In this document: one piece after another, positions 45,701 through 55,876 of the stretch
How the letters are laid out: every line of letters starts with the position of its first letter
How positions within the stretch are numbered: position 1 is the first letter of the stretch
Source: Hypericum androsaemum
Taxonomy: Eukaryota; Streptophyta; Magnoliopsida; Malpighiales; Hypericaceae
Direction: 5' to 3'
Assembly: GCA_963995505.1 (NCBI GenBank)
Contig: OZ023182.1
Location: 16,901,619 to 16,965,618, forward strand
DNA length: 64,000 bases
The notes under the pieces: model-generated
Told to the model about the DNA's origin: nothing
The model's input: only the letters and a program-made list of their open reading frames with translations
Database searches by the model: none
Program-made: the position numbers and the translations under genes

Positions 45701-47613
45701 TAAACCGTATTCAATTTGTCTCAGAACGAATTCGAATCGAATTATCAACGAATTGAATTATCGACGAATTTAATTAAATTTTTTACGAATCAAATCATGA
45801 ATCAGATTCTAACAATGGTCAGGTCCAGCCCACACTTCTACAGCTTTAGTTTGAGCATTTTATCAATTACTTGGCATTATGATAGAATGGAACACCTACA
45901 TTATGATAGAATGGAACACCTAGCAACCGAACGAGTAATTTTTATCTAAGGTTGGTTATATTTGTTCATAATCGTGAAAAATCTGCCCATCTGATATCTT
46001 AAATTTTTTGGTTTGATACAAAGATTCTAACATTACATGAAAATATATTGATCTTGTGGTTCATTATTACTCGTACGATCTGATTTTGATTAGACTACAA
46101 AACTTTATGAAAAATTGAAAATCGTGTCATATCCTATTATTTTATTTACACGACTTCCGATCAGTATATGTTAAGACTTTGGCAAGAATAATGTGGCACA
46201 TTTAATCTTACTAAATTAAGATAGGGTCACCCATGGCATGCTAGTTCAATTATTGATCCATAATGTATTAGGAGAAACTAAATTTTATTATTCATCGCAA
46301 TCATGGATCTCATCAAATCAAAACTGAAACTGTTAACATAAAATATTGTTCAATTATAAGGAGTTAGATTTGGTACTGAAGGTGACTTTTTCAGTACAGT
46401 CCTGGAGAGCGAACCGTTCTATCATAAATGGGCGAACCATTTTATCCAAACTCTTTTATCCGTGAAATCATTTTATCATAACTGTGCGAACCATTTTTAT
46501 CCACCCCTTTTATCTCGGTTGGGGTCCCGATTTTTTCGGGACGGTTCCGTGAAACCATTGAGCGAACCATTCTATCATAAATAGGAGAACCATTCTATCT
46601 TAACATGATGAATCATTTAATCTCCCAAAACGATCCTTGAGTGTTTTACACATCCAGAACCGAATCCACTCCCCAATTATAAGGCCCCTTTCTATATTTT
46701 TTGTTGTTGAATCTCTAATATTCAGAATTGAATATTATTGGATCATAAGATGATTATCCTGATAGTATATTTTTGGCTCACTTTAGTCGTAATATACATA
46801 TGTTTACCTCTTGGGCCATGTTGGCCACCTAAGGCCCAAACTATTTGTCTAGTTCTGGAGCCCATTGCACGAAAAAAAGCCCAAGACCTCGCAAGCTTTC
46901 CCCACCTCCATCACTCCATCTAGTGACTGCTAATTACTTTGACTTATTTGTGTTGATTGAACTGGCAGGGACATTGTGAGCAGCTACTGTGATGAAGTAA
47001 GGGGACTTGGATTCAGAATCGAAGAGCTTATATCGGAGAGCTTAGGACTCGAAAAAGGTTACTTACGGAGCGTACTCGGGGAGCAAGGCCAGCATATGGC
47101 TGTCAACTATTACCCTGCCTGCCCGGAGCCAGAACTGACATACGGATTGCCGGCTCATACCGACCCTAACACCCTCACCATCCTGCTCCAGGACTTGGAT
47201 GTTGCTGGCCTGCAAGTGCTCAAAGACGGAAAATGGTTCGCGGTTAATCCTCATCCTAATGCATTTGTCATCAACATAGGAGACCAAATGCAAGTAAGTT
47301 CTATATATGTGATTCAAGACCTACTAAGCTAAGATTAGTCCCTCACAACCGTGACGATGCGAGTTCGTTGCAGGCATTGAGCAATGGGAGGTACAAGAGC
47401 GTGTGGCACCGAGTGGTTGTCAACGCAGACAAACCGAGAATGTCAGTTGCTTCCTTCCTCTGCCCGGCAGATGAGGCGTTGATAAGCTCAGCCAAGCCAC
47501 TCAGAGAGCAATCCGGAGCTGTTTACAGGGACTTCACTTATACTGAGTATTACAAGAAATTCTGGAGCAGGAATTTGGACCAAGAACATTGCCTAGAACT
47601 TTTCAAGAATTAA
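39715..47613 (+). CDS. DMR6-like 2-oxoglutarate/Fe(II) oxygenase, 336 aa, 4 exons
   Basis: Exons 39715-39912, 40166-40413, 46969-47293 and 47374-47613 join in phase with GT-AG borders to one complete protein. The N-terminal DIOX_N domain holds VPVIDLE and CKNFGFFQVINHG; NWRDYLRLHCYPL is typical of the DMR6/DLO subfamily. The catalytic domain has the iron ligands H212 and D214 (LPAHTDPNTLT) and H269 (SVWHRVVVN), and the 2-oxoglutarate-binding pair R279/S281 (RMS). Length fits the family. Known DMR6/DLO enzymes hydroxylate salicylic acid or act as flavone synthases and dampen immunity; which activity applies cannot be told from sequence. It is a soluble cytosolic enzyme with no signal peptide. 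Intron 2 is 6555 bp, swollen by transposons; introns 1 and 3 are 253 and 80 bp. Confidence 0.93.
40414..43190 (+). other. First part of intron 2, no inserted element recognised
   Basis: AT-rich intron sequence after the exon 2 donor caa|gtaagt. A short (TA)n lies at about 42819-42832. No terminal repeats or coding motifs found. Confidence 0.5.
43703..43876 (+). repeat. Degenerate telomere-like repeat inside the hAT derivative
   Basis: About 170 bp of ttaggg/gttagg/gtgttagt variants, e.g. tagggttagggttaggatta. The units are mostly 6 bp (TTAGGG) not the usual plant 7-bp TTTAGGG, and impure. A short related start (ttaggaattagtgtttaa) occurs at about 34256 in the autonomous relative, so expansion within the element is likelier than telomere capture. 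Confidence 0.75.
44185..45420. mobile_element. Pack-MULE with a captured glutaredoxin-S17-like fragment
   Basis: Long inverted ends contain aaattggtattttagtacc (left) and aaattggtattttaatacc (right, reverse complement), then gctacccgtccaaa and aaacgacgtcgttt in both arms. The family is related to the MULE at 37782. The left arm is partly deleted, so its border is approximate, and no target duplication could be fixed. The GC-rich interior (about 44450-44900) contains a recognisable host gene fragment. Confidence 0.7.
44543..44695 (-). pseudogene. Glutaredoxin-S17 thioredoxin-domain fragment (captured)
   Basis: Minus-strand residues RTVKEVKLKAELDSLLDGS followed by VIHFCAAWSDPSKHMDQLF and SHLSSDFP match, from recall, the N-terminal thioredoxin-like domain of plant monothiol glutaredoxin S17, with Ser in place of the first active-site Cys of WC. 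Similarity stops at DFP, probably the source exon border. No glutaredoxin domain is present. Lying between MULE arms it reads as transduplicated host sequence. Confidence 0.7.
46361..46673. mobile_element. MITE (313 bp) with 10-bp target duplication in intron 2
   Basis: caattataag flanks both sides (46351-46360, 46674-46683). Imperfect inverted ends gagttagatttggtactg and, reverse-complemented, gggagtggattcggttctg. The interior repeats gaaccattctatcataaat four to five times. A 9-10-bp duplication suggests a Mutator-related family. It is absent at the matching place near 62150. Confidence 0.65.
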
Positions 47614-47959
47614 TATTGCAGTCGTTGACGGTCGAGCTCAGGTGGTAAAGAGTAAGGCGAGAAATTAAAGATTGGAATCTTCCATAGTCCAGAATTTACA
47701 TCTTATATTTTGCTTTTTAATCTTCAATTAGTGCAATTAGTAGTCGTTTGGTACTTTGGAATAAACATGTACACTAGTTCATATGTTTATGTAATAGCAT
47801 GTTGCTTTACTTAAGAAATTGGGATAGAAGACCAGCCGATTAATCATTGTTCAGTTGGAGAGTACAATAAAGGTTTTGCAAGACTCTCCTTAATAAGAAT
47901 ATGCATGGATGCATTACCAAGATTTAATATCGGACTTTTAGTTAAGTTAAAACAATCTT
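47614..47959 (+). other. 3' flank of the oxygenase gene
   Basis: Likely 3' untranslated region and downstream spacer; no clear polyadenylation signal singled out and nothing else recognised. Confidence 0.4.
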
Positions 47960-48791
47960 GTAAGATTTAATACAGGCCCGCAAGCTACTTCGCCAATCGT
48001 TACAGAGCCTTCGTCTTCGGTTACGAGTGCTAGTTCGCCTCTTTCAGACTCTCCAAGTTCACAGGGTGCTAGTTCAGTTTCGAGCAAGAAAAATGCGCAA
48101 GAAGAGTTCTAAGTCGAGTTCGAGTTTGTCATTGCATTTGTCAGATTCGGATATGACAAAAATTAAAGCTAGAAAGGCCGCCTACGTCGCTGCGGGAGGG
48201 GTTTTGCCTAGCCGATCTTCGAGTTCTAAGGGCTCTAAGCACAAGAGTCTCAAGCCCGAATTCCTTGGCATGGGAACTCTGATTCTACAGGGCCCGTCCC
48301 CGTCTATTTTGGATTGCGCCTATGCTTTTCCTCCTACGGATCCAATGCCTATCTGGGTCAAGAGAGAAATGAGGTCATTGCTTTTTCTGACAATAATGAT
48401 CTTCCGGACTCGTTGCAGTTCACGGGTTCGATGATGAAGAACAATTGGGCAAACAAAGTTGATTCGTAGTCGGACTTGGAAGATTTTGAACTACTGCCTG
48501 CCAAGAACACTCGCTTTCAAGCAAGGAAGAGGGCTGAGACTACCTACACTGGTGAGGATCTACGTTGGTCAGAGTATGAGGTAGACTTTTGATGCGTCCT
48601 GGCTAATTTGTATCACCCTTGACTACCCGACTTGTTGGTTTACTTGGGTGAGTCACCAGCGAGTTTGCCAATATGTTATCTGTTTAGGCCTTGATTTTAT
48701 TTTTAGTCTTTTTAATTTTCCTCTCTCTCCTTTCTCACCCCGATTCTGTAATCTTTTCTTTTCTAATTAATAAAAGTTCGTTAAAAAAAAA
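47960..48791 (+). mobile_element. Retroposed, poly(A)-ended fragment (LINE-like)
   Basis: Two Ser-rich coding-like stretches in different frames (SPLSDSPSSQGASSVSSKKN near 48030-48100; KSSKSSSSLSLHLSDSD from about 48100) imply a frameshift. A plausible 3' untranslated region ends ttaataaaagttcgtt plus nine A at 48782-48791. This is the structure of a retroposed copy. No family recognised and no clear target duplication. The second segment copy lacks it. Confidence 0.4.
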
Positions 48792-49530
48792 CCGCATAAG
48801 CCAAACATATTATATTTAAAAGTTCACAAATTACAATAAAATTTTATAAATTAATAAGATTAAGAACATGAAATTTTATTAATTTAAAGAGATATTATTC
48901 AATTGATAAAAGATAGATGTAATTGCAAGCACTTTTGACACTTGCTCTGATTGTATCTCCTTAATCGCATTAAAAATCATTATAGGGCCTTAATTCGTTG
49001 TTTATGAATGGAAGACTATGAGAAAACTAAATAGAAGTGAAATAGTTATGATGACAACAATTCCCAATAGATTTTTTTCCTATTTTAAAACTCGTTTGCT
49101 CAAAATTAATAAAAAATGCGAGTAATTTTTTTATCTTTGTATCCAGTCACTGCTTCATCCATCTTATATTTTTAAAATATCATTGTTGGAGGTTAAATTC
49201 TGTTACAACATTTCTAATAATTTATTTTCTGAAATTTCTTTATTTAGATAAAATTTTATGTTATTCAATATTCATTCCCTTTTATTCTATCTCCTAAATA
49301 ATGAAATGAATGTCGTTTTTTTACTTAAATGTTTTTGCTCTTATTTTCTTATATTTGTTCCCAAACAAATAGTTATACATATCTCAAGGATACAAAGGAC
49401 TTCCACCGTCGAGACATATATAGCTTTCTGATCGGTAATCCCTGTTAACTTTTGGTAACTGCTAATGCAGCTTTGTAATTACGTTTGGTTTTTATAATAT
49501 ACTCAGTTACAAAAAAAAAAACAAAATTTC
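48792..49530. other. Intergenic region between oxygenase and O-methyltransferase 3' ends
   Basis: AT-rich. From about 48915 it aligns with 63040 onward in the second segment copy, so it predates the duplication. No gene. Confidence 0.6.
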
Positions 49531-51687
49531 TCAAGGCTTCTTGAGGAATTCCATGACATGAAATCCACATACACAACAAATAACTTTGAAATCTTGGAAG
49601 CCAGCCCCCATGGCTAAGGCCTCAAACTCCTTCTCCGTCCTTTCCTTGCTTCCAGGGTTGATAGCCATCATGAGTAAGTCAAGGTGGGAGACTTGCTTAT
49701 TGGCCAGGCTATTTTCCGGGACCTTTGGTAGGATACATTCCACGACGATCATCTTTCCGTCGACTGGAAGGGCATCATAGCAGTTTTTCAAAAACGTTAA
49801 GCAACGCTCATCGTTCCAATCATGACATATCCACTGCAAAAATGAAGAGAATTACATTAGGAGCATGTCAACATTTAACCGGAAAATATTGTTCACTTCG
49901 AATAATTGAAGGAAATATATTGATTGTCTTGTTTAATATATCCGTAAAAAATGTTGCAACGAATTGTAGAACACTAATTTGATGAAAATACAAGTTGCTG
50001 GAACAAAAAAGTTGCAAAATATGTATACCATGGCAGGTAACACAATGACTCCAACAATACAATTCTGAACTCACCTTCATGAAAATTGCATCTCCTTTGG
50101 GAACATTGGCAAACATGTCGCCACCAACATGCTTCACACCTGTATTCGATGATTTATTTCTATGAATTGCTTTCCATCAGGAGAAATGATTCCAAAATCA
50201 ACAAACACTTAAATTAACTAATGATGTAATTGTTCTACTTTAACTAAGATATCTTACCAGTATAAGACGGAGCATCCATAATAACATGAGGTAAGTCGAA
50301 ATTGATACCCTTAATAGAAGGATACTTTGAGATAATCATGTTCAATGAAGCTCCGATTCCTCCGCCAACATCCACCACAGATTTAATTCCCGTAAACCCA
50401 TCATAGGTCTCGAGAAGCTTCTTCATGATGACAGTTGAGTGAGCATTCATTGCATTATTGAAAACCTTGTTGTATCTCAAATCTTTGGTGTGGTATTCAA
50501 ACGAACTCATTCCGTGGGCTTTGTTAAACGGAATTCCTCCTTCTAGAACAACGTCTTTCAATTGATACCTAGAAATATGAAAAAAAATATTGAATTCTTT
50601 TGTTTGCTAGAAAGAATGACAATAGGCTTCAACATACATGCATTTTTTTTGACAAGGATGCAACCTATTTTTTAAAAGAATTTGGATTAACTTAATAATT
50701 TGGGAGTTCAAATCTTAAGAATGTAAAAAATATTATTAGAAAGTTGGAAGATCCAGCCAAAGGACAATTTACCTAACGACATAAGACATAAGATGACTTG
50801 AAAAAATTCCAATGTTCAAATTTGGCATGTGTAATATTTGTATAAAAATTTTAGCTTTACAAAAAAAAGTCGAAAGATCCAAACTCTGAATACAAATATT
50901 ACGACCGAGGCGTCCCCACACCAAAAACAAACATTACAACCGAGGCGTCCCCACACCTAAAACATCCCGTGAGTACAAATATTTCTTTTTCTTTTAAACC
51001 TCATTGATGAGCATTACGAATTTCTCGTATTATCACTGGCGCAATTAATTTGCCCAATATGGCGGGATCCTAGTTCTAAATCTTATCCTCTCTCGTTTCC
51101 ATTTTTTTTTTGTCTGAAGGTAATTCCTGATGCTGTTTTAAAACTGATATTTTTTTATATTTAAATTGTACAACGATATTTATTTAGTTAGTCATATGTA
51201 TAAATCAGTAATACTAATACCATATAACTGCAGGAAAAAATGAAACAAGAGTCTTAGAAATTAATCACCAGGCATCCACAAGAACCTTGTCCTGGATCAA
51301 GAGGGCGAAAGCAGCAAGAGACACTCCATCCTCGTTCTTGGTTAAGTACTTGCAAACAGGACCAAGCGCATAGAGCCTCTCCACCTTCCCATCCGGCGAG
51401 CTTCTGACGGAGCAAGTGACAATGGAGTAGCTGGCCAGGAGCCTCAGGATCCGGTCCAGCAACACCGCGGCGTCCGGGTTCTTGGTCGGAAGTTGGGAAG
51501 CTATCTCGCTAGGTGACACAAAAGCACCAGGACCAGCCTTGGCTATGATCTCCAGAAGATCAAGCTCGATGGCTGCCTTTAGGACCATGGCTGGGACCGA
51601 GGCGCTGGCTAGTTGCATGGCCAAGAGGTTGGCGTCCTCGTCTGATACTTGGGTCGGAGTCAATTGGGTTTCGCCTGTTGAGCTCAT
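49531..51687 (-). CDS. COMT-like O-methyltransferase, 365 aa, 4 exons
   Basis: Exons on the minus strand 51687-51269, 50568-50258, 50139-50075 and 49833-49531 join in phase with GT-AG borders. The protein has the dimerisation domain (about 25-130) and the SAM-dependent methyltransferase domain with [11 protein letters not shown] 204-214. Numbering matches alfalfa COMT from recall: catalytic H269 (CHDWND), D270, E297 (VVECILP) and E329 (KERTE) are present, as are L136, H166, F176, M180, H183, M320 and N324 of the phenolic pocket. Several pocket residues differ: I131 for Asn, S162 for Ala, Y172 for Phe, L319 for Ile. It probably methylates a phenolic hydroxyl, but caffeate/5-hydroxyferulate activity is doubtful because of I131. 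Cytosolic, homodimer by family. A paralogue begins at the right edge. Confidence 0.93.
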
Positions 51688-51794
51688 GTTGTTTTTGATT
51701 GGTTGGATTTTCGAGCTTCTTCTTGAAAGAGATTTAGAGGGAAGAAAGATCAGCTCTGTTAGGGTTGAAGTGGTGTCCTGTCCTTACAGATGTT

Positions 51795-51804
51795 TATTTA
51801 TATA
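51795..51804 (-). promoter_or_regulatory. TATA box of the O-methyltransferase gene
   Basis: Minus strand TATATAAATA, 108 bp upstream of the start codon at 51687, the usual plant spacing. Confidence 0.65.
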
Positions 51805-52146
51805 ATAATGTTAATTCAACTCGAAATTGAAGAATTGCATTACCAGTCAATCTAGTGGACCTACAAATTATTAGATTGTACCAATAAGAGTTTGCAAAAT
51901 TACTAAACAATTTAGATATTTTTAAAATTATATCGAGTTCAAGTTTTTCGATTAGAAGATATATCATTGACACAGTTAAATTGTAAATACATATTCTGTA
52001 TTTGCAAAAAATGATAATTTTGTTTTTCGTTAACTTTTTTTTTTCATAAACTTACTTTCAATTTTTCAGAACTTCTCGTAAGAATTCCTGTGGCCATCCT
52101 TTGTTGAAGATTGCTTATTGGAGCCACTCTTGATGGGGTCATGTCC
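51805..52146. other. O-methyltransferase upstream region
   Basis: AT-rich promoter-side spacer up to the MULE target duplication at 52147; no other feature seen. Confidence 0.4.
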
Positions 52147-52155
52147 AATTGAAGT

Positions 52156-52450
52156 GAGTTTTTACCTAATATGGTGTTACTATTCACGTATAATAACCGA
52201 TATGGTGTTACTATTTGAAAATTTCTGAAAATGGTGTTCGTTTTGGAGGTCGAAAAAATATTTTGACCTAGGGACCGTAGGTCGAAAATATATTTCGACC
52301 TGAGACCAAAACGAAAAACGATTTCGACTTCCCTGGTCGAAAGCGTATTTTCGATTTGGTACCCAGGTCGAAAATATTTTTCGACCTAGGGTCCAAATCG
52401 AAAAAAAATTTCGATCTGGGGATGCAGATCAAAATTTTCCTTCGACTTAG
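52156..52450 (+). repeat. MULE left inverted repeat with ggtcgaaa palindromes
   Basis: Within the arm, short inverted units such as ggtcgaaaatatatttcgac recur about five times (52250-52450), each able to fold. The right arm repeats them. Confidence 0.88.
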
Positions 52451-52597
52451 GTGGATAGACTTATCCAAAAAAAATCCGGGAAAGTTGATTTCGTTGAATT
52501 TTTGTCTCCGAATAGGGGACAAGTCGAAAATAATTTTCGATCTGGGGTTACCCAGATCGAAAAAAAAATTCTATAAATTTGGACCCTACCCGCTATC

Positions 52598-52733
52598 CGT
52601 CCTCGTCTCCGTCGTCCGTCCGTCCTCTTCGCCGGCCGTCCTCGTTGCCGTCCGTCCTCGTCTCCGTCGTCCGGCCATCCTCGTCGCCGTCCGTCCTCGT
52701 CTCCGTCGTCCGGCCGCCTCGTCACCGTCGTTG
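52598..52733 (+). repeat. GC-rich minisatellite cgtcctcgtctccgtcgtcc
   Basis: Six or so degenerate copies of a ~23-bp unit built on cgtcctcgtctccgtcgtcc. It sits just inside the left inverted repeat in otherwise AT-rich sequence. Confidence 0.8.
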
Positions 52734-52919
52734 AACGGTATAAACGACGGTATAATTAATTATGTGGGGTACATTTGGATAATATATTATTTAAATATGT
52801 TAATTAAAGTAATTTTGTTTAGTTATTAGATTTAAGTATGGTATGAATTATGAGATTTAAGTTTGTTAATTACAATAATTTGTTGATTACATGTTATGAG
52901 TTAATAGTTTTAATTAATT

Positions 52920-53300
52920 TTTTTGAATTAAATTGGACCGTTGGATTTAGTATATAATTGGACCATTGTATTTTATGATATAATTGGACCGTTAGATTTA
53001 AGTTTGTAAATTAATATAATTTTATGATATAATTGGACCGTTAGATTTAGGTTAATATAATTTTTGGATTCGAATTGGACCGTGTGAGTTTATAGCATGG
53101 TTTTAAGTAATTTTATGATTTAATTAGACCGTTGGATTTAAGTGTGTTAATTAATATAACTTTTAGAATAAATATTTTGAGTTAATAGTTTTAATTTATT
53201 TTAGGATATAATTGAACCATTGAATTTTAGGAGCTAATTGGACCATTGAATTTAAGTTTGTTATTTATTATAACTCTTTGATTACAGATTCTGAGTTAAT
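52920..53300 (+). repeat. Dispersed short repeat aattggaccgttggattta
   Basis: At least seven variants of aattggaccRttRgattta at irregular 40-70-bp spacing upstream of the PMD gene. Function unknown; could be subterminal binding repeats. Confidence 0.7.
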
Positions 53301-53478
53301 AATGTTAATAAATTTTAGGATTTAACTTTCTGTGCGTTAAATAAATATCTAAATTATATTTTGTTTAAATTTATTAATAAATTAATTAAGAATTATAATA
53401 TAATTTTGTATTCTTATCGTGTTAATTACAAAATTATGATTCATTCTTTTGGCGAGTTTGTTGTTAGAGAATTTAGAT

Positions 53479-55817
53479 ATGACTTCACAGTCAGACATAT
53501 CATGTTACTTGGGAAATGGAGGACCGATAGATGACAGTTTGTTACGTTACCAAAATGTGCACCGTTCACAACTCGTTTGGAATCGTGAGGTACGTAATTA
53601 AAAGTAACGAATATTATATTCAATATTTTTTTAATAATATATTTTTAATATTTGTTATTGGTTATTTTGTGTAGGTTGAGAACCAAACTCCAAATAACAA
53701 GCCGTTGAGCTTCCGTCGTCGCAGGTTGCTCACAGCGGGTGTCAGTAACCTGAAATTCATAGAGTATATGAAGGCCGCCGGTTTTTGGGATGTTTGGTGC
53801 ATTGGCGATGTTGTAATCGATACTGCACTGGTTACCGCTCTGGTGGAGCGATGGCGGCCTGAGACACACACTTTTCACATGCCTGAGGGGGAGATGACCA
53901 TTACTCTCCAAGATATGTCTGTGTTGCTGGGGCTTCCTATCGATGGAAATCCAGTCATGAGACCACAGACACCTCCCCAGTGGAAAGATTTGTGTTACGG
54001 TCTCTTCGGCATCAGCCCACGGGATAGTCTAGAATTTGTCAACGGCAATCGAATTTTGATTGAGTGGTTTGATGCAGATTTTACGCCTATGAATCTCCCA
54101 GACGATGCTGATGATGAGCTCGTTCAGCGATATGTTCGAGCAAACATAATGCGACTTATCAGATGTACGCTGTTTCTGGAGTCCGCGGACCGAATGGTCC
54201 ACGTGGGATGGTTGCCACTTCTTGCTGATGTTGAGGCAATTGGCACATATAGTTGGGGTAGTGCATGTTTGGCGCACGTGTACCACCAGTTATGCAAAGC
54301 TACTAGCCCAGATGCGAGAATAATTTGTGGGGCTATGCAACTGGTTTGTATGTGGGCTTATGAAAGGATCATCCCAACTCGCCCAATTTATCGTGAGCCT
54401 CGGGAGCAAGGTGATGATGAGGCACTCGACTTCATGTACTCGTACTATTATTTAATACTATTTACAATCGAGTAATGTGTTTTACATTATTATCAAATGC
54501 ATAATGAATGAATTTTGCAGGTGGACTGGCACTATAGATAGAGGTCAGACCCAAAAAATGACCAACGTGTCCTACTACCGCCGCATGCTCGACGAGTTAA
54601 AAACGCACGATGTAAGTAACTTTTGTTAAATGACATTAGCAAATTTTACTTATTTACAAATATTTGAGGAAATAATTATTTGCGTGTTTGTATTGTAGGT
54701 GGTTTGGTTGCCGTACACTCCTGATATCATTGCTAAGTTGCCACAAATATGTCATAGAGATCAAGCTTTGTGGTTGGCACGAGTTTCGTTGATATGCTTT
54801 CTTCATGTAGAGTGGCATTATCCCGACCGGGTGCTACGACAATTTGGAATGATGCACCATATTCCGGCAGCACCTGAAAACGATGAGGGGACACACAGTA
54901 GTGCAGACTGTCGTAACCAAACTGACCAAAATTGGGAGCAATTTTATAGCAGCCATGTGGCAGTATGGCAGTATCGGTTATGCTTTATCTTTCCAGGAGT
55001 GCCTGCACCGCCGCACATCCATTACCATGAGGTTATATGGATTGGTTCAGAAGGAGTACCCGCCGTTTCATTACCCCTTCCGGCACAAAGCTGTACATGA
55101 CTGTAAGTATTGTTAGACATTATATGCTTTATATATGAACTTGCATGTCTAATGTGTAATGATATGAAAAAAAATTTGATGGTATAATTTATTTTTCAGG
55201 CTGATGTTGTTGAGCGTATCTGCCACACATCTAACGATCCTCATGTTCGTCAGTTGTCTGAAGTGGCTCTGGGATGTGCCGGGGAGCGTAGACGATATCT
55301 TGATTTGCCAGACTCCCAACCAACTCTGACACGGGCTCAGACACCAACATACGATATTAGACAAGAAGAGAGGCAAGCCCGAGTGAAAGGCAGTAAGACC
55401 ATTCTTAGCAGGAGGATACCGTTGCCTATGATTGAGACGATGCATCATTTAGCGGTGCGACCCATGGAATGGGAAGATTACCATTCCACCCTAGAACATG
55501 TGACAGCCGTTGGGTCCAGCTCGTCGAGCTCTCCTCGTGGATCGCAGGTGCCTGGGCCGTCTACCCAAGTTGGGTATTAGCCATCGTCGGTCCCATATCA
55601 TATTACACCACCTGTCTGGGAGCATCAAATGAGGGACCGGATGCCTTATGCGCAGGATGCAATGGTTCGTCCACATATGGATTACTACAGTCAGCATCAG
55701 AACTTCTACCAGACACCGACTCCCTACGGTTCCATACCTCTTGCTTGGCCCTCCTTATTTCCTGCAGATTATCATGTAACTTCTTCGGTTGTGCTTGCAT
55801 TCCTACAACAAAAATAG
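53479..55817 (+). pseudogene. Plant mobile domain (PMD) gene in the MULE, 5 exons, broken
   Basis: Exons 53479-53589 (YLGNGGPIDDSLLRYQNVHR), 53675-54441 (HMPEGEMTITLQDMSVLLGL, LPIDGNP), 54521-54611 (WTGTIDRGQTQKMTNVSYYR), 54699-55102 and 55200-55817 join in phase with GT-AG borders. The domain matches the PMD of MAIN/MAIL1 and of the proteins annotated as phosphatase 7 long-form homologues. Exon 4 needs a frameshift near 55030, where the frame changes from HIHYHE to YMDWFRRSTRRFITP, a typical PMD end. Exon 5 has an in-frame TAG at 55578-55580 followed by an open Tyr/Pro/Gln-rich tail. In Arabidopsis, PMD proteins of the host act in gene silencing and meristem maintenance; the role in transposons is unknown. 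Confidence 0.85.
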
Positions 55818-55876
55818 GCATACAATTATACGTGGAGTAATATATTGTAAATTGGTTTCATATAAGATTTGTGTCT

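Larger units (their letters stand above)
43420..45825. mobile_element. Deletion derivative of the local hAT family in intron 2
   Basis: Both ends carry the cgaattcgaatcgaat-rich subterminal sequence of the hAT at 33942-37080, and the right end tggtcaggtcca matches its terminus. The second segment copy (around 60915) has an uninterrupted accgtgtaccccacgcatc here, so it is an insertion. Left and right flanks ccccacat/gcccacac could be a decayed 8-bp duplication. The interior has no transposase; it holds a telomere-like array and a MULE. Confidence 0.75.
43209..49833 (+). repeat. Segmental duplication, copy 1
   Basis: Shares blocks in the same order with 60733-63687: 43209-43425 with 60733-60915; 45826-46350 with 60916-61260 and 62048-62150; 46800-46915 with 62255-62360; 48915-49390 with 63040-63380; and the O-methyltransferase last exon 49531-49833 with 63388-63687. 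It covers the end of oxygenase intron 2, exons 3-4 and the O-methyltransferase 3' end. Exact outer borders are not resolved. Confidence 0.85.
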
